Made by a program: the position numbers and the translations under genes. A stretch of DNA of 64,000 nt, taken from positions 62,001 through 126,000 of the forward strand of contig NZ_CP053439.1 of assembly GCF_000769405.2 (NCBI RefSeq), written 5' to 3'. This DNA is from Rhizobium brockwellii. GTDB taxonomy: Bacteria; Pseudomonadota; Alphaproteobacteria; Rhizobiales; Rhizobiaceae. The notes beneath the pieces were generated by a model that saw only the letters and a program-made list of their open reading frames with translations, was not told where the DNA came from and did not search any database. Below, in pieces: positions 44,375-53,770 of the stretch (within the stretch, counting starts at the first letter, position 1; each line of letters starts with the position of its first letter).

Positions 44375-44404
44375 TAATTCGATGGAGCATGCCACATCGA
44401 ATTA
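44375..44404. promoter_or_regulatory. palindromic operator candidate between the ROK gene and frcB
   Basis: Perfect 10-bp arms TAATTCGATG (44375-44384) and CATCGAATTA (44395-44404) flank a 10-bp spacer. A second palindrome GAATTA-A-TAATTC overlaps at 44399-44411. ROK repressors bind this kind of A/T-rich inverted repeat. Confidence 0.65.
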
Positions 44405-44426
44405 ATAATTCAATTGGATTTATTTA

Positions 44427-44456
44427 TTGACAAGCCAATTTCTTTTCGCTCTTAAT
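44427..44456 (+). promoter_or_regulatory. possible frcB promoter
   Basis: TTGACA at 44427-44432 is a consensus -35. A weak -10 (CTTAAT, 44451-44456) lies 18 bp downstream, just after the palindrome. A repressor bound there would block RNA polymerase. Confidence 0.45.
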
Positions 44457-44571
44457 TGTCGTCGTCAAGGGCACGGGACCGCTGGGAGGCATTAGCGATC
44501 CACGGCGAAGTGTCATATCTTAAGCTTCCGGCCCCGCAGGGGCGGCGCCGGCAAACTCTGGGAGGAGTTCC

Positions 44572-45591
44572 ATGAAGAAATCTGTTCTCGCTTTCGGCGC
44601 GCTCGCGCTTGGTGTCACCTTTTCCGCTCCTGTCATGGCGGCTGACGTTGCTGCCTGCCTCATCACCAAGACCGACACCAACCCCTTCTTCGTCAAGATG
44701 AAGGAAGGTGCGACGGCCAAGGCCAAGGAACTCGGCGTCTCGCTGAAGTCCTATGCCGGCAAGGTCGACGGTGACAGCGAAAGCCAGGTCGCAGCGATCG
44801 AAAGCTGCATTGCCGACGGCGCAAAGGGCATCCTGATTGCTGCTTCCGACACCAAGGGCATCGTCTCTTCGGTCAAGAAGGCCCGTGATGCCGGCCTGCT
44901 GGTCATCGCGCTCGACACACCGCTCGAGCCGGCCGATGCTGCCGACGCCACCTTCGCCACCGACAACCTGCTCGCCGGCAAGCTGATCGGCCAGTGGGCC
45001 AAGGAAACGATGGGCGACAAGGCCAAGGATGCCAAGGTCGGCTTCCTCGACCTGACGCCCTCACAGCCGACGGTCGACGTTCTGCGCGACCAGGGCTTCA
45101 TGATGGGCTTCGGCATCGATCCGAAGGACCCGAACAAGATCGGCGACGAGGACGATGCCCGTATCGTCGGTCATGACGTGACCAACGGCAATGAAGAAGG
45201 CGGCCGCAAGGCCATGGAAAACCTTCTGCAGAAGGATCCGAGCATCAACGTCATCCACACGATCAACGAACCGGCCGCTGTCGGCGCCTATCAGGCGCTG
45301 AAGGCCGTCGGCATGGAAAAGAACGTGCTGATCGTCTCGGTCGACGGCGGTTGCCCGGGCGTGAAGTCGGTCAAGGAAGGCGTCATCGGCGCCACCTCGC
45401 AGCAATATCCGCTGATGATGGCAGCCCTTGGCGTCGAAGCGATCAAGAAGTTCGCCGACAGCGGTGAAAAGCCGAAGCCGACCGAAGGCAAGTCCTTCTA
45501 CGACACCGGCGTCTCGCTCGTCACCGACAAGCCGGTTTCCGGCGTCAAGTCGATCGACACCAAGGAAGGCACGGACAAGTGCTGGGGCTGA
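44572..45591 (+). CDS. frcB: fructose ABC transporter, periplasmic binding protein
   Basis: The 339-residue protein has a signal peptide (to about residue 23, PVMA) and the periplasmic binding protein type 1 fold. Segments such as [35 protein letters not shown] and [14 protein letters not shown] are typical. Gene order and sequence style match S. meliloti FrcB, which binds fructose, mannose and ribose. GGGAGGAG precedes the ATG. A strong hairpin follows the stop before frcC, so this protein is probably made in excess over the transporter. Confidence 0.88.
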   Translation: MKKSVLAFGALALGVTFSAPVMAADVAACLITKTDTNPFFVKMKEGATAKAKELGVSLKSYAGKVDGDSESQVAAIESCIADGAKGILIAASDTKGIVSSVKKARDAGLLVIALDTPLEPADAADATFATDNLLAGKLIGQWAKETMGDKAKDAKVGFLDLTPSQPTVDVLRDQGFMMGFGIDPKDPNKIGDEDDARIVGHDVTNGNEEGGRKAMENLLQKDPSINVIHTINEPAAVGAYQALKAVGMEKNVLIVSVDGGCPGVKSVKEGVIGATSQQYPLMMAALGVEAIKKFADSGEKPKPTEGKSFYDTGVSLVTDKPVSGVKSIDTKEGTDKCWG

Positions 45592-45613
45592 GGCCTGATT
45601 GTTGAAAGCAGAC

Positions 45614-45641
45614 CGGCCGGGGCTTGATCCCCGGCCGTTTT
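45614..45641 (+). terminator. hairpin between frcB and frcC
   Basis: A 9-bp perfect stem CGGCCGGGG / CCCCGGCCG with a 6-nt loop is followed by TTTT, 22 bp after frcB. Probably a partial terminator or 3'-end stabiliser, as in many ABC operons. Confidence 0.75.
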
Positions 45642-45746
45642 CGACGGACGATGTGCCGTCGCCTCACGAACCGGCTAATCAAAGACCGGATGGATATCGG
45701 TGACGGCCCCCGCGCGAGTTCGGCGCGCGGATGCGGAGGAGGAACC

Positions 45747-46811
45747 ATGACCGGAACACAGGAATTCGAACGTGTCCTCGACGGCAGCGACAAGAGCGTT
45801 GCCTCCTTCGAGCACGAGAAAATCTCGCTGATCAAGCGCGCGCAGCATTTTCTGCACTCGACGCCGGCCGCCGTGCCGCTGATCGTGCTGGTGCTGGCGA
45901 TCGTCATCTTCGGGATCACCATCGGCGGACGGTTCTTCTCGTCCTATACGCTGACGCTGATCCTGCAGCAGATCGCCATCGTCGGTATTCTCGGCGCCGC
46001 CCAGACGCTGGTCATCCTGACCGCCGGCATCGATCTTTCGATCGGCGTCATCATGGTGATCTCGGCGGTGATCATGGGCAATGTCGCCATCACTTACGGT
46101 ATACCGACGCCGATCGCGGTCGCAGCCGGCATGCTTGTCGGCGGCCTTTGCGGATTGCTGAACGGCTTCCTCGTCGCCTACATGAAGCTGCCGCCCTTCA
46201 TCGTCACGCTCGGCACCTGGAACATCGTCATGGCGACGAATTTCATCTATTCCGCCAATGAGACGATCCGCGACACCGACGTCGACGAAAAGGCGCCGCT
46301 GCTTCATCTTTTCGCCGTGAGCTTCAAGCTCGGCAGCGCCGTGCTGACCCTCGGCGTCATCGCCATGGTGCTGCTCGTCCTGGTGCTCTGGTATGTCCTC
46401 AATCACACCGCCTGGGGCCGGCATGTCTATGCCGTCGGCGACGATCCTGAGGCAGCCAAGCTCTCGGGCATTCAGACCAAGAAGGTGCTGCTGACCGTTT
46501 ACGCCATATCAGGCGTGATTGCCGGCTTGGCCGCGTGGGTCTCGATCGGCCGCAACGGCTCGATCTCGCCGTCCTCGGCCGTCACCGATTTTAACCTCCA
46601 GGCAATCACCGCGACTGTGATCGGCGGCATCTCGCTGTTCGGCGGCCGCGGCTCCATTCTCGGCACGCTCTTCGGCGCGATGATCGTCGGCGTCGTCTCT
46701 ATGGGCCTCAACATGCTCGGCGCCGACCCGCAATGGAAAGTCCTTTTGACAGGCGTGCTGATCATTGCCGCCGTCGCCATCGATCAGTGGATCAGAAAGG
46801 TTTCGGTGTAA
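45747..46811 (+). CDS. frcC: fructose ABC transporter permease
   Basis: The 354-residue protein is a ribose-type (BPD_transp_2) permease with about eight to ten membrane helices (about residues 35-55, 60-90, 95-120, 125-145, 205-228, 260-280, 290-345). It has a conserved AVGDDPEAAKLSGI loop that contacts the ATPase and ends TAVAIDQWIRK-like. Its ATG has GGAGGAGG upstream; the longer open frame is not used. Third of the frc genes. Confidence 0.9.
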   Translation: MTGTQEFERVLDGSDKSVASFEHEKISLIKRAQHFLHSTPAAVPLIVLVLAIVIFGITIGGRFFSSYTLTLILQQIAIVGILGAAQTLVILTAGIDLSIGVIMVISAVIMGNVAITYGIPTPIAVAAGMLVGGLCGLLNGFLVAYMKLPPFIVTLGTWNIVMATNFIYSANETIRDTDVDEKAPLLHLFAVSFKLGSAVLTLGVIAMVLLVLVLWYVLNHTAWGRHVYAVGDDPEAAKLSGIQTKKVLLTVYAISGVIAGLAAWVSIGRNGSISPSSAVTDFNLQAITATVIGGISLFGGRGSILGTLFGAMIVGVVSMGLNMLGADPQWKVLLTGVLIIAAVAIDQWIRKVSV

Positions 46812-46813
46812 TC

Positions 46814-47596
46814 ATGGCTCGCGAACCCCTTCTCACCGCCCGCGGTCTCGTCAAGCGTTATGGCCGCGTGACCGCACTCGACAATGCCGATTTCGACCTC
46901 TATCCGGGTGAAATCCTCGCCGTCATCGGCGATAACGGCGCCGGCAAATCCTCGCTCATCAAGGCGATATCGGGTGCCGTCACCCCGGACGAGGGGGTGA
47001 TCACGCTCGAAGGGCGGCAGGTGCAGTTCCGCTCGCCGATGGAGGCGCGCGACGCCGGCATCGAGACCGTCTATCAGAACCTCGCCTTGTCGCCGGCGCT
47101 GTCGATCGCCGACAACATGTTCCTCGGCCGCGAGATCCGCAAACCGGGTGTGCTCGGCTCGATGTTCCGCATGCTCGACCGGCCGGCGATGGAAAAGCTG
47201 GCGCGCAACAAACTCTCCGAACTCGGCCTGATGACCATCCAGAACATCAACCAGGCGGTGGAAACGCTTTCGGGCGGTCAGCGCCAGGGTGTTGCGGTCG
47301 CCCGTGCCGCCGCTTTCGGCTCGAAGGTCATCATCATGGACGAACCGACGGCGGCGCTTGGCGTCAAGGAAAGCCGCCGCGTGCTGGAGCTGATCCTCGA
47401 CGTGCGCGCCCGCGGCCTGCCGATCGTGCTGATCTCCCACAACATGCCGCATGTCTTCGAGGTGGCCGACCGGATCCATATCCACCGCCTCGGCCGGCGG
47501 CTGACGGTGATCGATCCGAAGGAATACACCATGTCCGACGCCGTCGCCTTCATGACCGGCGCCAAGGCGGTGCCGACGGAGCCCGTCGCCGCATGA
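46814..47596 (+). CDS. frcA: fructose ABC transporter ATPase
   Basis: The 260-residue ATPase has Walker A GDNGAGKSSLIKA (about residues 38-50), signature LSGGQRQGVAVARA (about 153-166), Walker B VIIMDEPTAALG (about 174-185) and the H-loop ISHNM. A single ABC domain, unlike the two-domain ribose ATPases RbsA, but as in S. meliloti FrcA. It starts 3 bp after frcC and overlaps frcK by 4 bp (ATGA). Confidence 0.92.
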   Translation: MAREPLLTARGLVKRYGRVTALDNADFDLYPGEILAVIGDNGAGKSSLIKAISGAVTPDEGVITLEGRQVQFRSPMEARDAGIETVYQNLALSPALSIADNMFLGREIRKPGVLGSMFRMLDRPAMEKLARNKLSELGLMTIQNINQAVETLSGGQRQGVAVARAAAFGSKVIIMDEPTAALGVKESRRVLELILDVRARGLPIVLISHNMPHVFEVADRIHIHRLGRRLTVIDPKEYTMSDAVAFMTGAKAVPTEPVAA

Positions 47597-48225
47597 ACGC
47601 ACGCATCGATGAAATCGCCGGCGCAGTTCTTGACCGCGCCGGCCATTCCAAGCGTTTCCTGGTCGCCATCGCCGGACCGCCGGGTGCCGGCAAATCGACT
47701 ATGGCCGACAATCTGGCGGAAGCGCTGAAGGCCAAGGGCGAAAGTGCCGAAGTCCTGCCGATGGATGGTTTCCACATGGACAACGCCATCCTGATCGAAC
47801 GCGGCCTGCTGGCGCGCAAGGGGATCCCCGAGACCTTCGATGTCCGCGGTTTCCTCGATATCATTCGCGCCGTCAGGCTGGCCGATCAGGAGGTCCTGGT
47901 GCCGGTCTTCGACCGCTCGCGTGAACTCGCCATTGCGTCGGCCCGCCCTGTTTCCCCCGATCACCGCTTCATCATCGTCGAGGGCAATTATCTGCTGTTT
48001 TCGCTGGGCAAATGGGCTGAACTCGAAGGCGTCTTCGACTTTTCGATCATGCTGGCACCGCCGATCGAGGTGCTCGAGGAGCGCCTCTGGGCGCGCTGGC
48101 GTGGTTACAACCTGACCGAGGAGGCCGCCAACGCCAAGGTCTACGGCAACGACCTGCCGAACGGCCGGCTGATCCTCGAAAACCGTCGCCCGGCCGACGT
48201 GACGCTGGAGATCGCGCTGGCGTGA
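47593..48225 (+). CDS. frcK: FrcK-type kinase of the fructose operon
   Basis: The 210-residue P-loop protein (AGPPGAGKSTMADN at about residues 28-41, VLPMDGFHMDN, DRSRELA) belongs to the uridine/pantothenate kinase-like family. In S. meliloti frcK is the last gene of the frc operon, but its substrate was not clear; a sugar or phosphate acceptor is likely. It overlaps frcA by ATGA, so the operon is frcB-frcC-frcA-frcK. Confidence 0.88.
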   Translation: MNARIDEIAGAVLDRAGHSKRFLVAIAGPPGAGKSTMADNLAEALKAKGESAEVLPMDGFHMDNAILIERGLLARKGIPETFDVRGFLDIIRAVRLADQEVLVPVFDRSRELAIASARPVSPDHRFIIVEGNYLLFSLGKWAELEGVFDFSIMLAPPIEVLEERLWARWRGYNLTEEAANAKVYGNDLPNGRLILENRRPADVTLEIALA

Positions 48226-48297
48226 TGCCGCGGCGATTGTTTTCATGTAAAAGATAGTGCTATCGAGACGGCAGACGCATCGCTTCGGAGGCCTGCC

Positions 48298-49344
48298 ATG
48301 CAATCGATCACCATCCGCCGTCCTGATGACTGGCACCTGCATCTGCGCGACGGCGCCATGCTGGAGGGCGTGATCGCCGATACGAGCCGCACCTTCGCCC
48401 GCGCCATCATCATGCCCAATCTCGTGCCGCCGGTCGTCACGTCAGCTGACGCCAAGGCCTATCGCGAGCGCATCCTCAAGGCCTTGCCTGATGGCCATCG
48501 TTTCCAGCCGCTGATGACGCTTTATCTGACCGAACATACCAGTCCCGATGACGTGGAGGAGGGGAAGAACAGCGGCCTCATCACCGCCGTCAAGCTTTAT
48601 CCCGCCGGCGCCACGACCAATTCGCATGGCGGCGTGCGCGACATGGAAAAGGCGATGCCGGTGCTGGAGCGCATGGCGAAGATCGGCCTGCCGCTCTGCG
48701 TCCATGGCGAGGTGACGACGCCGGAGGTCGATATCTTCGATCGCGAGGCCGTCTTCATCGACACCGTGCTCGATCCGCTGCGCCAGCGCCTGCCGGAACT
48801 GAAGGTAACGATGGAGCATGTGACGACGTCCGATGGCGTCGATTACATCAAGGCGGCCAAGGGCAATCTCGCTGGCTCGATCACCACCCACCATCTGATC
48901 ATCAACCGCAACGCCATCCTCGTCGGCGGCATCCGTCCGCATTATTACTGCCTGCCGGTCGCCAAGCGCGAAAACCACCGGCTGGCCTTGCGTGCGGCGG
49001 CCGTCAGCGGCGACCCGCGCTTCTTCCTCGGCACGGATTCCGCTCCGCATGTCGATCCGCTGAAGGAATGCGCCTGCGGCTGCGCCGGCATCTATACCTC
49101 GGTCAATACGATGAGCTGCCTTGCCCATGTCTTCGAACAGGAAAGCGCCCTGGAGCGGCTCGAAGCCTTCGTGTCGCTGAACGGGCCGGCCTGGTACGGG
49201 CTGCAGCCGAACGAGGAGCGCATCACCCTGTCGAGGCAGGCCGAACCGGTCGTCTTTCCCGCGAGGATTGAAACCGGCGCCGGCCCGGTGACGGTGTTCG
49301 ATCCGATGTTTCCCCTGCATTGGCAGGTGGTTCAGCAGGCGTAA
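48298..49344 (+). CDS. pyrC: dihydroorotase
   Basis: The 348-residue enzyme has the class II dihydroorotase sites: [10 protein letters not shown] (HxH metal ligands, residues about 12-16), [14 protein letters not shown] (carboxylated Lys, about 97), HGE and TDSAPH (catalytic Asp near 247). It converts carbamoyl-aspartate to dihydroorotate in pyrimidine synthesis. GGAGG is just upstream. pyrE lies about 4 kb downstream, outside the same operon. Confidence 0.96.
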   Translation: MQSITIRRPDDWHLHLRDGAMLEGVIADTSRTFARAIIMPNLVPPVVTSADAKAYRERILKALPDGHRFQPLMTLYLTEHTSPDDVEEGKNSGLITAVKLYPAGATTNSHGGVRDMEKAMPVLERMAKIGLPLCVHGEVTTPEVDIFDREAVFIDTVLDPLRQRLPELKVTMEHVTTSDGVDYIKAAKGNLAGSITTHHLIINRNAILVGGIRPHYYCLPVAKRENHRLALRAAAVSGDPRFFLGTDSAPHVDPLKECACGCAGIYTSVNTMSCLAHVFEQESALERLEAFVSLNGPAWYGLQPNEERITLSRQAEPVVFPARIETGAGPVTVFDPMFPLHWQVVQQA

Positions 49345-49517
49345 GCTTTCGAATTTCAATTTTAAATAGAATATTCATCTTAAACTTCGGCGCGACGTTA
49401 AACGCGTAACATTTGCATTGTGCAGTGCATCATTTGTTAACGGATGCATAAGACATTCCTCCTCGCAGACCGATAAGCTGCCATTCGAAGCGACAATAGC
49501 TGCGGAGACTGAAAAGC

Positions 49518-50696
49518 ATGATGCTTGACTATAACTCCCTCTTGTTGGCGCTCGGCGTCTCCGCGGCCTGCCTTGCGGTGACGCTGATGGGCAGCTGGCT
49601 TGTCCGCCGCTCGGAAACCGTGCTGTTGACCGCCACCGTCGGCCTTGTCCTCGTCGTCAGCGGCATTTTCGTCTATAGCGCCTTTGTCAATACGCCGGAG
49701 ACATGGCTCGGCGTTGCCAATTTCGTGCTGTTTCATGCCGGATTTGCCACCATCTGGGGGGCCGGCAAACAATTCCTCACCGGCCGGGTGTCTCTCCTCG
49801 CCATCGCGGTCCGCGCGCTTGCGGCGATGGTCTTCTCCGTCGTGCCGATGCTGGCAGGCTATGACGGCCTGGCCTTCATCGCCGACAATCTCGCCATCGC
49901 CCTTTTGCTCTTTGCCACCGCCCGGCAATATTGGCTCGCCCGTGCCGAAGCACCGGCGCCGCTGCTCGGCATCACGGTGCTTTATACGTTGACGGCGATC
50001 TCCTTCGTTCTCTGCGCCGCCGTGCTGATCTCCGACGGCAAGCTGGTGCTCGGCAAAGCCCCCAGCAACTGGGCCGAAGATCTGAGCCTTGCCGTCTGCA
50101 TCGCCGGCATGACCGGGATCGGCGCGCTGTCGCTGGCGCTGCATCAATGGCGGCTCGCTGCCCGTCATCGTCTCGATGCGATCACCGATCCGCTGACCGG
50201 CCTGCTCAACCGCCGCGCCCTCTTCGACCAATACGGCACGCGTCCGATGGGAACGACCACGGCCGTCATCGTCTTCGATATCGACCATTTCAAATCCGTC
50301 AACGATCGCTTCGGCCATGCCGCCGGCGACCGAGTGCTCAATGTTTTCGCCGGCGAACTTTCGGCCCATTGCCGCACCGGCAACACCGCTGCCCGGCTCG
50401 GCGGCGAGGAATTCGTACTGGTGCTGAAGGAGATCATGCCCGGCCGGGCCGAACTCACGGCCGAGCGCATCCGCCGGGCGTTCGAGGCGCGCGAGATCCA
50501 TATCGACGACGAGGTGCTGACATGCACGGTCAGCGTCGGCGTTGCCCCCGGCCGTTCGAAGAGCTTGGATTTCGACACCATGCTGAGTGCCGCCGACAAG
50601 GCGCTCTACGTCGCCAAGCGCGCCGGCCGCAACCGGGTCGAGCTTGCCAGCTACCTCAAGGCGGTTCCCGTCGAGGCAACGCGCACCGCGTCTTGA
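49518..50696 (+). CDS. membrane diguanylate cyclase (GGDEF)
   Basis: The 392-residue protein has six or so membrane helices (residues about 5-190) followed by a GGDEF domain with RLGGEEFVLVLKE at about residues 293-305. GGEEF is an active-site variant compatible with cyclase activity. The usual ITDPLTGLLNRRALFD start is present. No EAL domain. It makes c-di-GMP in response to an unknown membrane or periplasmic signal. No close relation to neighbouring genes. Confidence 0.92.
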   Translation: MMLDYNSLLLALGVSAACLAVTLMGSWLVRRSETVLLTATVGLVLVVSGIFVYSAFVNTPETWLGVANFVLFHAGFATIWGAGKQFLTGRVSLLAIAVRALAAMVFSVVPMLAGYDGLAFIADNLAIALLLFATARQYWLARAEAPAPLLGITVLYTLTAISFVLCAAVLISDGKLVLGKAPSNWAEDLSLAVCIAGMTGIGALSLALHQWRLAARHRLDAITDPLTGLLNRRALFDQYGTRPMGTTTAVIVFDIDHFKSVNDRFGHAAGDRVLNVFAGELSAHCRTGNTAARLGGEEFVLVLKEIMPGRAELTAERIRRAFEAREIHIDDEVLTCTVSVGVAPGRSKSLDFDTMLSAADKALYVAKRAGRNRVELASYLKAVPVEATRTAS

Positions 50697-50886
50697 TTCC
50701 TGACCGACCCTCTCATATTATCGCCCTCGGCCGGATGCGGCCAGCCGCCCCGCGACGCTTCTGCGTTATGGTGAATGCATCCAGACAACATCCTTCACAT
50801 CCCTTGCCGTTTGGCGATCGATGGCGAACGGGTCAGCAGACGCGGGCACTGATCTTCCTGTTTGCCGCCAACGGAAGGATGACATC

Positions 50887-51423
50887 ATGCGCGATTTTCG
50901 CGATGCCAAGCTCATGGCAAAGACATTGCGGCAGGCCCTTGCCGACCGCGACATTTCGCTGACCCACAGCGAGACGCTCGAAATCGTCGCCCGGCAGTTC
51001 GGGCTCGAACAATGGAATATCCTCTCGGCAAAGATCGACGCGGCAGGGGCGAACCCCTCTGCGATCGGCATCGAGCCACCGATGCCGATCTTCCGCATCT
51101 TCTCGGTCGAAAAGGCCATGGAGTTCTATTGCGGTTTTCTCGGCTTCCATCTCGATTGGGAGCACCGCTTTGGCGAAAACTTTCCGCTCTATTGCCAGGT
51201 CTCGCGCGACGGCATGGCGCTGCACCTCAGCGAACATTCCGGCGACGCCAGCCCCGGCGCCAAGGCCTTCGTCCGCGTCGCCAATATCAGGGCCTATCAC
51301 GCCGAACTCTCAGGCAAGGACTATCGCTACATGAAGCCCGGCGTCGAGCAAGCGCCGTGGGGGCTGGAGATGACCGTCACCGACCCCTTCAGCAACCGCA
51401 TCGCCTTTTGCGAACAGACGTAG
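50887..51423 (+). CDS. VOC/glyoxalase-superfamily protein (bleomycin-resistance-like)
   Basis: The 178-residue product has a short N-terminal helical domain (LTHSETLEIVARQFGLEQWNILSAKI) and a C-terminal VOC fold (about residues 60-178; PIFRIFSVEKAMEFYCGFLGFHLDWEHRF and ALHLSEHSGDA with metal-ligand-type residues). It could bind a drug or carry out a small-molecule reaction; the fold alone does not decide. The ATG at 50887 is preceded by an AGGATG-type site; the longer frame is not used. Confidence 0.8.
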   Translation: MRDFRDAKLMAKTLRQALADRDISLTHSETLEIVARQFGLEQWNILSAKIDAAGANPSAIGIEPPMPIFRIFSVEKAMEFYCGFLGFHLDWEHRFGENFPLYCQVSRDGMALHLSEHSGDASPGAKAFVRVANIRAYHAELSGKDYRYMKPGVEQAPWGLEMTVTDPFSNRIAFCEQT

Positions 51424-51477
51424 CCTGCGCGGCCTTTGAGACCCGGGGAAGAGGTTCGATGTCATGCGAAATCTCCG

Positions 51478-51655
51478 CCCAGGAGATCGCCGCATGCCCC
51501 TCATCCGCCTGCCGGCACCTTCTCCCCGCTCGCGGGGCCAAGGGGATATGCCGCGCCTCTCCGTTCCTCGCTACCTCTCGCAGGGCACGTCCCCTCTCTC
51601 CGTTTTTTACGGGGAGAGGGTTAGGGTGAGGGGCAGGCGGCAATCTCCTGGGGCG
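51478..51655. repeat. RIME-like palindromic repeat, copy 2
   Basis: The same mosaic as at 33.1 kb, inverted. GCCCCTCATCCGCCTGCC, then CTTCTCCCCGCTCGCGGGG and GCACGTCCCCTCT lead to ACGGGGAGAGGGTTAGGG and GGGGCAGGCGG. Outer arms GCCCAGGAGATCGCCGC (51477) and its near-complement at the right end extend it beyond copy 1. It lies in the gap between the VOC gene and the DUF1772 gene. Confidence 0.8.
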
Positions 51656-51706
51656 GGGATTTTCTCCTGCTTGTGCCTAAAACGCCGCGAAACCGCATAG
51701 CCCACA

Positions 51707-52189
51707 TTAGATAATCATCAGCGCCCGCACGAATGCGACCGAGGCGAGCAGCGAGGCGATCGTCCGCACATGGTTCCACCACGTCCAGTCCCTGGCATAG
51801 GTGGTCCATAGCTGAACCGCTTCCGGCCCATTGCCGCCGACCTTTGCCAGCGCATCGTTCATCGGCACGTTGAAGACGATGGTCGAGAGGAACGAGGCGA
51901 AGATGTAGAGGGTTGCTCCCGCGAGCATCAGAAAAGATGCCCCGCCGCGCCAGTCGATCAGGGCGAGCACGGCGATGACGAGGCAGAGGATCGCCGTCGG
52001 CACGAACAGGCCCATGAACGGCGAGCGGACGATCGTCACGTTGATCGAGTTCATTGCCGCGATGCCTTGCTCTGCCGGGATCCGCGAGAAGGCGGCCATG
52101 ATGAAGGTCGAGAAGGCGAAGAAGATGCCGGCGACGAGGCCGCTGCCGATCGCCGCGGCGACGAGGGATAGGATCAGGATGATCTGCAT
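51707..52189 (-). CDS. DUF1772 membrane protein (anthrone oxygenase family)
   Basis: The 160-residue protein has four membrane segments (about residues 3-27, 52-74, 80-102, 135-158) and the DUF1772 pattern with FFAFSTFIMAAF and NVPMNDALAKVG. The family is related to anthrone oxygenases, but most bacterial members are uncharacterised. It is divergent from the TetR gene; the gap holds a palindrome that should control both. Confidence 0.85.
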   Translation of the reverse strand: MQIILILSLVAAAIGSGLVAGIFFAFSTFIMAAFSRIPAEQGIAAMNSINVTIVRSPFMGLFVPTAILCLVIAVLALIDWRGGASFLMLAGATLYIFASFLSTIVFNVPMNDALAKVGGNGPEAVQLWTTYARDWTWWNHVRTIASLLASVAFVRALMII

Positions 52190-52228
52190 GTCAAAACTCC
52201 TCCCAAATTTTGCAAACAAGAGAAACTC

Positions 52229-52247
52229 TCTCATTTGCAAAATGAGA
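52229..52247. promoter_or_regulatory. palindromic operator between DUF1772 and TetR genes
   Basis: TCTCATTTGCAAAATGAGA is a near-perfect 19-bp inverted repeat in the middle of the 100-bp divergent gap. It sits within a larger imperfect inverted repeat starting CAAACAAGAG (about 52213-52267). Probable site for the TetR protein. Confidence 0.65.
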
Positions 52248-52290
52248 TAATCTCTCTTATTTTGTTTGTCAACGTGGAAAAGGAGAGATC

Positions 52291-52947
52291 ATGTCGCAAC
52301 AGCCGGTCGCAACGCGCAGGCGCCAGCAGGAGTCTACCGGCCAGCTGCGTCGCATCCCGAGCCAGCAGCGCGGCCGCGAGCGCTTCGAAAAGATCCTCAC
52401 CGTGGCCGCCGAGCTGATCGAAAGCCACGGCAGCGACGGGTTGAAGATGAGCGAGATCGTCGAAAAGGCCGGTCTTTCCTTCGGCGCTCTCTACCAGTAT
52501 TTCCCCGACAAGACCTCGATCATCCGCATATTGGCCGAGCGCTTCAACGAAGTGGGCAGGCGGTGCGTCGAAGAGGAGCTGGCGAAGGTGACCGACGCTG
52601 CGGCCCTACAGGGCGCGCTCGCCAATATCGCCGATGAGTATTACGCCTTCTTCCGCAGCGAGCCTGTCATGCGCGACATCTGGCATGCGACCCATACCGA
52701 CAAGTTGCTGCAGCAGGTCGATGCCGAGGACATGGAATTTCATGCCCAGGCATTTCTCGCCGTGCTGGTCTGCCTGTGGCCGGATCGCGACCGCAGGGAG
52801 TTGCTCGCGATCGCCCGGCTGACGATGCAGCTTCTTGCCGCCGCCGTGCGTTATGCCGTGTCGCTGGATGCGGAGGAGGGCGAGAGGGCGCTTGCCCTGT
52901 TCAAGAAAATGCAGATCGTTGATATCGGCTGCCTGCTGCAGCAATAG
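52291..52947 (+). CDS. TetR-family transcriptional regulator
   Basis: The 218-residue regulator has an N-terminal TetR HTH (about residues 29-75; [44 protein letters not shown]). A helical domain follows. It is divergent from the DUF1772 gene and should repress it and itself through the palindrome at 52229-52247. Effector unknown. Confidence 0.93.
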   Translation: MSQQPVATRRRQQESTGQLRRIPSQQRGRERFEKILTVAAELIESHGSDGLKMSEIVEKAGLSFGALYQYFPDKTSIIRILAERFNEVGRRCVEEELAKVTDAAALQGALANIADEYYAFFRSEPVMRDIWHATHTDKLLQQVDAEDMEFHAQAFLAVLVCLWPDRDRRELLAIARLTMQLLAAAVRYAVSLDAEEGERALALFKKMQIVDIGCLLQQ

Positions 52948-53018
52948 CCCGCCTTTCGTCTGGAAACGGCGGGCTCTTGCTGCTATTCCCGCAAGGATCC
53001 AAGCCGAAGGAGAGCCGT

Positions 53019-53708
53019 ATGATCCAGACCACATTTCCCGACCGCGCCGTGATGGCCGAATTGCTGGCCAAGATGCTCTGGGAAATCAAGGCGGTGCATT
53101 TCAATGCCGCTCAGCCCTATAAACTCTCCTCCGGCATGGCGAGCCCTGTTTATATCGATTGCCGCAAGCTGCTCTCCTTCCCGCGCATCCGTTCGACGGT
53201 GATGGATTTTGCTGCCAGCACCCTGCTGCGCGATGCCGGTTTCGAGCAGTTCGATTGCATCGCCGGCGGCGAGACCGCCGGCATTCCCTTCGCCGCGCTG
53301 CTGGCCGACCGCCTCGGCCTGCCGATGATCTATGTCCGCAAGCAGCCGAAGGGCCATGGCCGCAATGCCCAGATCGAAGGCAACATGCCGGAAGGGTCGA
53401 GGGTGCTCGTCATCGAAGACCTGACGACAGCAGGCGGCAGCATGTTCAAGTTCATCGATGCGGTCCGTGCCGCCGGCGGCATCGTCGATCATGGCATCGC
53501 GCTGTTCTTCTACGGCATCTTCGGTGAACAGCGCTTTGCCGATGGCAAGGTCAGGCTGCATCACATCGCCACCTGGCGTAATGTTCTGGCCGTCGCCAGG
53601 GAGCGGAAGCTCTTCGACGATAAGACGCTGTCGGAAGTCGAGGCCTTCCTCGATGCGCCGCTGGCCTGGTCGGGAAGGAATGGTGGCGTAAGTGAGCTTT
53701 CGCTCTAG
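53019..53708 (+). CDS. pyrE: orotate phosphoribosyltransferase
   Basis: The 229-residue enzyme has the PRPP-binding motif [14 protein letters not shown] (about residues 127-140) and the OMP-type [14 protein letters not shown] segment. It attaches PRPP to orotate in UMP synthesis. ATG 53019 is preceded by AAGGAGAG; the longer frame is not used. Followed by fructokinase 62 bp downstream. Confidence 0.95.
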   Translation: MIQTTFPDRAVMAELLAKMLWEIKAVHFNAAQPYKLSSGMASPVYIDCRKLLSFPRIRSTVMDFAASTLLRDAGFEQFDCIAGGETAGIPFAALLADRLGLPMIYVRKQPKGHGRNAQIEGNMPEGSRVLVIEDLTTAGGSMFKFIDAVRAAGGIVDHGIALFFYGIFGEQRFADGKVRLHHIATWRNVLAVARERKLFDDKTLSEVEAFLDAPLAWSGRNGGVSELSL

Positions 53709-53770
53709 CCAGTTGACAAAAGCTCGCCTAATCGGTTGATGAACGCATAGATGCTGTTGGGAGGAATACG

